The position numbers were made by a program, and so were the translations under genes. DNA of 64,000 bases from Sutcliffiella horikoshii (lineage in GTDB: Bacteria; Bacillota; Bacilli; Bacillales; Bacillaceae_I): assembly GCF_019931755.1 (NCBI RefSeq), contig NZ_CP082918.1, positions 1,158,001-1,222,000 of the forward strand, written 5' to 3'. Positions 60,102-64,000 of this stretch are shown here, piece after piece. The stretch's first letter is position 1. Each line of letters starts with the position of its first letter. A model generated the notes under the pieces. It had not been told where the DNA came from, did no database searches, and worked only from the letters and a program-made list of their open reading frames with translations.

Positions 60102-61754
60102 ATGAATGTACAAGTAGGAGCAACATTAGCACGATATGCAACAAACATTAAAGAAGCCTGGATAAATGAAAGAAGGTTAAACCTTGAGCAGACACATATC
60201 ATTCATCAGAAAAACAAGCTGATGCTGGTCGTCTTTGTTACACTGCTCATCCTAGACCTTTTAACAAACCTTTTTATTTTCCCGGAGATACTTCCAGCCA
60301 TCTTGCTTACTGCAGGCTTGGGATGTGCCCTGGTAGCTTTCTTTGTTCTGCGTCCTAAGCTTGCCAAGGTAGGGATGTATGTCATTGTATGTACATCTTT
60401 TATTCCCTTTTGGGTGGTTGCCTATCTCGATAAAGACGTGATCAATTTTTATTTTTTATCAATGCCTTTAATTATGTCTTCTTTATATAATCGTATTTTG
60501 CCCATATTAATTGCTAGTTTCTTGACCTGTATTACTCTGTCATTTTTTTATATCGACTATAGCAAAATTGTATTTTCCAATCATTTAAAAGTGGATGTAT
60601 TATATTTCATTCTGTTTTCCATTTTCGTCACGATCTTCCTCCTCTTTTCAAGCAGGCTCACAGGAAGCCTTTTAGAAAGGGCAGAGAAAAAAGAGAAGCA
60701 AACCTCTCTAGAACTTTTGTCTACGAAAGAATATCTAGAAGCTTACTTCAATAATACGACGGACTCGATTGGAGTATATGACCTTAACGGTACAATATTA
60801 AAGGTAAATGCTTCTTTTGAAAAAATGTTTAAGGTGGATGGAAAAGACATCCTTGGTATGGAAACAAGCTTTCTTTCCTTCACATCTGCAAATTCATTAC
60901 GGGTTTTTCTCAGTAAGTTAAAAAAGCAAAAGCAACTTTCCTTTGAATTACTAACGGCTACAAAGGAAGGAAATCATGTAGACCTCAACATCACGGTTAC
61001 TCCTGTAAAGAACAGCGAGGGAGTCATCATAGCGCTTGTGTTTCTCATGAAGGATATTACCGACAAAAAGAGAACGGAAGAGGCACTCATGCAGTCAGAA
61101 AAGCTTTCTGTCATAGGAGAGCTTGCAGCGGGAGTAGCCCATGAAATCAGAAATCCAGTCACCGTCTTAAAAGGATTCGTTCATCTTCTTTCACAGGAAA
61201 GTAGAGAGAAAGAATTCTTCACCATCATGGATAAGGAATTAGAACGAATCAATCAAATTACAAATGAATTTATGGCGCTTGCAAAACCACAAGCTATCAA
61301 AATTAAAAGGCAGAATTTAAAAGAGCTCATACAAGAGGTCTGTGTCTTTCTTGAAAGTGAAGCTTTTATCCATCAAGTTGTCATAGAGGTTGTTCACTTT
61401 GAAGATTACATATGGTTGGAATGTGAACCAAACCAAATCAAGCAAGTGCTAATTAACTTAATAAAAAATGGCATGGAAGCAATGCCAGACGGCGGGAAGA
61501 TAACCATTCATACTCAAGTGGTGGACGGTTGTGTGAACCTTGTGATAAAGGACGAAGGGTATGGAATTCCAGAAGAGGTGATCAATAAGGTGGGACAACC
61601 TTTCTTTACAACGAAAGAACAGGGCACAGGTCTCGGTCTCATGGTTTCCATGAAGATTATTGAAAACCACGGTGGTCAGTTAACGATACAGAGTGAGGAG
61701 AAGATAGGATCGACAGTGGAGATCTTGCTACCACATTTGGAGGTGGGGGAATAA
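60102..61754 (+). CDS. PAS-domain sensor histidine kinase (Kin-like)
   Basis: 550 residues: five or six membrane helices (about 39-185), a PAS domain (about 205-322), HisKA with GELAAGVAHEIRNPVTVLKGF (His347) and HATPase_c with NLIKNGMEAMP, DEGYGIPEE and GTGLGLM. The layout is that of the sporulation phosphorelay kinases KinC/KinD/KinE group; no response regulator is adjacent, which fits a phosphorelay input. RBS GAGGAGAAGCGGGAG. Confidence 0.82.
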   Translation: MNVQVGATLARYATNIKEAWINERRLNLEQTHIIHQKNKLMLVVFVTLLILDLLTNLFIFPEILPAILLTAGLGCALVAFFVLRPKLAKVGMYVIVCTSFIPFWVVAYLDKDVINFYFLSMPLIMSSLYNRILPILIASFLTCITLSFFYIDYSKIVFSNHLKVDVLYFILFSIFVTIFLLFSSRLTGSLLERAEKKEKQTSLELLSTKEYLEAYFNNTTDSIGVYDLNGTILKVNASFEKMFKVDGKDILGMETSFLSFTSANSLRVFLSKLKKQKQLSFELLTATKEGNHVDLNITVTPVKNSEGVIIALVFLMKDITDKKRTEEALMQSEKLSVIGELAAGVAHEIRNPVTVLKGFVHLLSQESREKEFFTIMDKELERINQITNEFMALAKPQAIKIKRQNLKELIQEVCVFLESEAFIHQVVIEVVHFEDYIWLECEPNQIKQVLINLIKNGMEAMPDGGKITIHTQVVDGCVNLVIKDEGYGIPEEVINKVGQPFFTTKEQGTGLGLMVSMKIIENHGGQLTIQSEEKIGSTVEILLPHLEVGE

Positions 61755-61878
61755 TCGTCTATTTTATGAACAATAAGCCCTCATTCTATACTTTCCTTAC
61801 ATTTATAGGTATAGTGTAACATGACAGAAGTGTAACGAAATAAAAGTAGAAAAAAGTCATTCGGAAGGGGTCATCATT

Positions 61879-62919
61879 TTGAGTCAAACAACATTTAACG
61901 ATACATTTTTACGAGCATGTAGAGGAGAGAAGACAGAACATGTCCCATTATGGTATATGAGACAGGCTGGACGTTCTCAACCGGAATACAGAAAAATTAA
62001 AGAAAAGTATTCTCTATTTGAAATTACCCATCAACCTGAGCTCTGTGCATATGTGACAAAGCTTCCTGTTGATCAGTATAACGTGGATGCAGCCATTCTT
62101 TATAAGGACATCATGAGTCCCCTTCCTGCAATTGGTGTAGATGTGGAGATAAAATCCGGAATTGGACCTGTCATAGATAACCCGATCCGTTCTATGCAAG
62201 ATGTTGAAAAGCTAGGGGAAATTCACCCTGAACAGGACGTTCCATATGTACTGGATACAATCAAACTATTAACAAAAGAACAATTGAATGTTCCGTTAAT
62301 CGGTTTTGCAGGGGCACCTTTTACACTTGCTTCCTACATGATCGAAGGCGGCCCATCTAAAAACTATAATAAAACAAAAGCATTCATGTATGCAGAACCG
62401 AAAGCTTGGTTTGCATTAATGGATAAACTAGCTGATATGACCATCACTTATGTGCGCTCTCAAATCCATGCCGGTGCAAAAGCAATTCAAATTTTTGATA
62501 GCTGGGTAGGAGCATTGAATGTAGAAGACTACCGTTATTTCATTAAACCGGTAATGAATCGCATCTTCTCTTCTTTAAAAGAAGAAAATGTACCTTTGAT
62601 TATGTTTGGTGTTGGTGCAAGCCACTTAGCAAACGAATGGCACGACCTTCCGCTTGACGTTGTCGGCCTTGACTGGCGCTTGCCAATCTCAGAAGCAAGA
62701 GAACGTGGAATCACAAAACCTGTTCAAGGTAACTTAGATCCTGCTATTCTTTTAGCACCATGGGAAGTTATCGAAGAGAAAGCAAAAGCAATACTTGACC
62801 AAGGAATGCAACAACCGGGCTACATCTTCAACCTTGGCCACGGAGTATTCCCGCAAGTAAACCCAGACACACTAAAACGTTTAGCAACATTCGTACATGA
62901 CTATTCTTCTAATAAATAG
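61879..62919 (+). CDS. hemE: Uroporphyrinogen decarboxylase HemE
   Basis: 346 residues. [16 protein letters not shown] (substrate-binding Arg), [17 protein letters not shown] and the [14 protein letters not shown]-terminal signature are intact. Makes coproporphyrinogen III. TTG start with GGAAGGGG. First gene of hemE-hemH-hemY. Confidence 0.96.
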   Translation: MSQTTFNDTFLRACRGEKTEHVPLWYMRQAGRSQPEYRKIKEKYSLFEITHQPELCAYVTKLPVDQYNVDAAILYKDIMSPLPAIGVDVEIKSGIGPVIDNPIRSMQDVEKLGEIHPEQDVPYVLDTIKLLTKEQLNVPLIGFAGAPFTLASYMIEGGPSKNYNKTKAFMYAEPKAWFALMDKLADMTITYVRSQIHAGAKAIQIFDSWVGALNVEDYRYFIKPVMNRIFSSLKEENVPLIMFGVGASHLANEWHDLPLDVVGLDWRLPISEARERGITKPVQGNLDPAILLAPWEVIEEKAKAILDQGMQQPGYIFNLGHGVFPQVNPDTLKRLATFVHDYSSNK

Positions 62920-62958
62920 AAATATAAAAAGAAAATAGACCAGAAAAGAGGTAACTAT

Positions 62959-63900
62959 ATGTCCAAAAAAACAATGGGCTTGTTGGTAATGGCATACGGT
63001 ACACCATATAAAGAAGAAGACCTAGAAAGATACTACACACACATCCGTCGCGGCAGAAAGCCATCTGACGAAATGCTGCAGGACCTGCGCGACAGATATG
63101 ACGCAATTGGAGGAATCTCTCCACTGGCACGCATCACAGAACAACAAGCAAACGCCTTAGGCGATCACCTGAACAATATTCAAGACGACATCGAGTTTAA
63201 AGTGTACCATGGCTTAAAACATATCGAACCATTCGTAGAAGATGCAGTTCAGCAAATGAAAGCAGATGGAATTAAAGAAGCGGTAAGTATCGTACTTGCT
63301 CCTCACTTCTCGACTTTCAGCGTTAAATCATACAACGGACGAGCACAAGAAGAAGCAGAAAAAATCGGTGGCCCATCCATCGTTTCTGTTGAAAGCTGGT
63401 ATGACGAGCCGAAATTTATCCAGTACTGGGTAGATAGAGTGCAAGAAACGTTTGGATCAATGGATGAAAGTGAACGTGAAAAAGCAGTACTGATTGTTTC
63501 AGCACACAGTCTTCCAGAAAAGATCATTCAAATGGGAGACCCATATCCAAACCAACTTCAAGAAACTGCAGACCTGATTGCAAAGGGTGCAGGAATCAAT
63601 AACTACGAAATTGCATGGCAAAGTGAAGGGAACACACCAGACCCATGGTTAGGGCCGGATGTTCAAGATATCACCCGTGACCTTCATAAAGACAAAGGAT
63701 ATACGTCCTTCGTTTACACTCCGGTAGGTTTTGTATCTGATCACTTGGAAGTTTTATATGACAATGACTACGAGTGTAAGATTGTAACAGATGAAATCGG
63801 TGCAAAATACTACCGCCCGGAAATGCCGAATACACAACCAGAATTTATTGATGCGATGGCTACCGTCGTATTGGAAGAATTAAAGAAAGTATCTCAGTAA
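62959..63900 (+). CDS. hemH: Ferrochelatase/coproporphyrin ferrochelatase HemH (CpfC)
   Basis: 313 residues. [27 protein letters not shown] start, [28 protein letters not shown] with the metal-site His, [11 protein letters not shown] and a Glu in the [15 protein letters not shown] segment. In Gram-positives it inserts iron into coproporphyrin III. RBS AAGAGGTAAC. Confidence 0.95.
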   Translation: MSKKTMGLLVMAYGTPYKEEDLERYYTHIRRGRKPSDEMLQDLRDRYDAIGGISPLARITEQQANALGDHLNNIQDDIEFKVYHGLKHIEPFVEDAVQQMKADGIKEAVSIVLAPHFSTFSVKSYNGRAQEEAEKIGGPSIVSVESWYDEPKFIQYWVDRVQETFGSMDESEREKAVLIVSAHSLPEKIIQMGDPYPNQLQETADLIAKGAGINNYEIAWQSEGNTPDPWLGPDVQDITRDLHKDKGYTSFVYTPVGFVSDHLEVLYDNDYECKIVTDEIGAKYYRPEMPNTQPEFIDAMATVVLEELKKVSQ

Positions 63901-63925
63901 ATCTAGAAAAGAAGGCGATGAAACC

Positions 63926-64000
63926 ATGAACGAGGAGAAAAAAAGGGTTGTCATCATCGGTGGAGGCATTACTGGCCTAGCTGCCGCCTATTATCTTCAA
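63926..64000 (+). CDS. hemY: Coproporphyrinogen III oxidase HemY (CgoX), partial
   Basis: First 25 codons only: after a charged start comes VVIIGGGITGLAAAYYLQ, the FAD-binding turn of HemY. RBS AGAAGGCGATG, 25 bases after hemH. The rest runs beyond the window. Confidence 0.9.
   Translation, partial: MNEEKKRVVIIGGGITGLAAAYYLQ

Noticed and set aside
1..64000. CRISPR arrays, rRNA, canonical tRNA, transposases, phage genes
   Set aside because: None were seen on reading the window. The only regular repeats are the 52-bp tandem hairpins and the dispersed palindromes.

Overview
The window is chromosomal DNA of a low-GC, endospore-forming Bacillaceae (Bacillus/Sutcliffiella-like). The evidence is an alpha/beta SASP gene, YheC/D ATP-grasp spore-coat proteins, spore_YhaL and tiny SscA-type peptides, G-rich Shine-Dalgarno sequences, frequent TTG/GTG starts, and gene order. 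From the SASP gene to hemY, order is nearly collinear with the B. subtilis yhe-yha-prsA-hpr-trpP-serC-hit-ecs-hmoB-pbpF-hemEHY region. No phage, IS transposase, CRISPR array, rRNA or canonical tRNA was seen.

Layout. 1-4.7 kb: thiamin operon thiO-thiS-thiG-thiF-thiD-thiE. 4.7-6.5 kb: flavohaemoglobin hmp with NsrR-type dyads, and a cold-shock gene. 6.6-11 kb: heterodimeric multidrug ABC exporter bmrCD behind a long leader with mini-ORFs, terminators and a 9-bp antiterminator option. 11-13.5 kb: tcyABC-like amino-acid ABC importer. 13.5-18.5 kb: FAD oxidoreductase, SASP gene preceded by a tRNA-like element, a small Cys-rich protein, msmX with a cre-like site, a PucR-type regulator and two small proteins. 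18.6-25.5 kb: four consecutive YheC/D paralogues (B. subtilis has two), yheB, yheA. 25.6-31 kb: yhaX, three 52-bp tandem hairpins, hemZ, a MaoC-like hydratase behind overlapping FadR- and cre-like boxes, yhaR, a VTT-domain membrane protein and yhzD. 31-46.9 kb: yhaQP, yhaO-yhaN, an MFS transporter, yhaM, yhaL, prsA, two sscA-like mini-genes, small membrane proteins, yhaJ-like, yhaI, hpr, yhaH, trpP with TRAP-like triplets, serC. 47-53.5 kb: an unrecognised gene, hit, a probable ~0.5-kb structured ncRNA, ecsAB, ecsC and yhaA. 53.6-64 kb: PAP2 phosphatase, liaFSR, hmoB, pbpF, an orphan PAS histidine kinase, hemE, hemH and the start of hemY.

How the parts work together. Cofactor synthesis (thiamin, haem: hemZ, hemE, hemH, hemY, with hmoB for haem turnover) and cell-envelope work (prsA, ecsAB, pbpF, liaFSR, PAP2, bmrCD) dominate. 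Regulation visible in the sequence includes NsrR, CcpA, FadR, TRAP and translation-coupled attenuation. A family of about 125-185 bp imperfect palindromes (nine copies, one nested in another) occupies many intergenic gaps; paired positions covary between copies, so the hairpin itself appears to be conserved.
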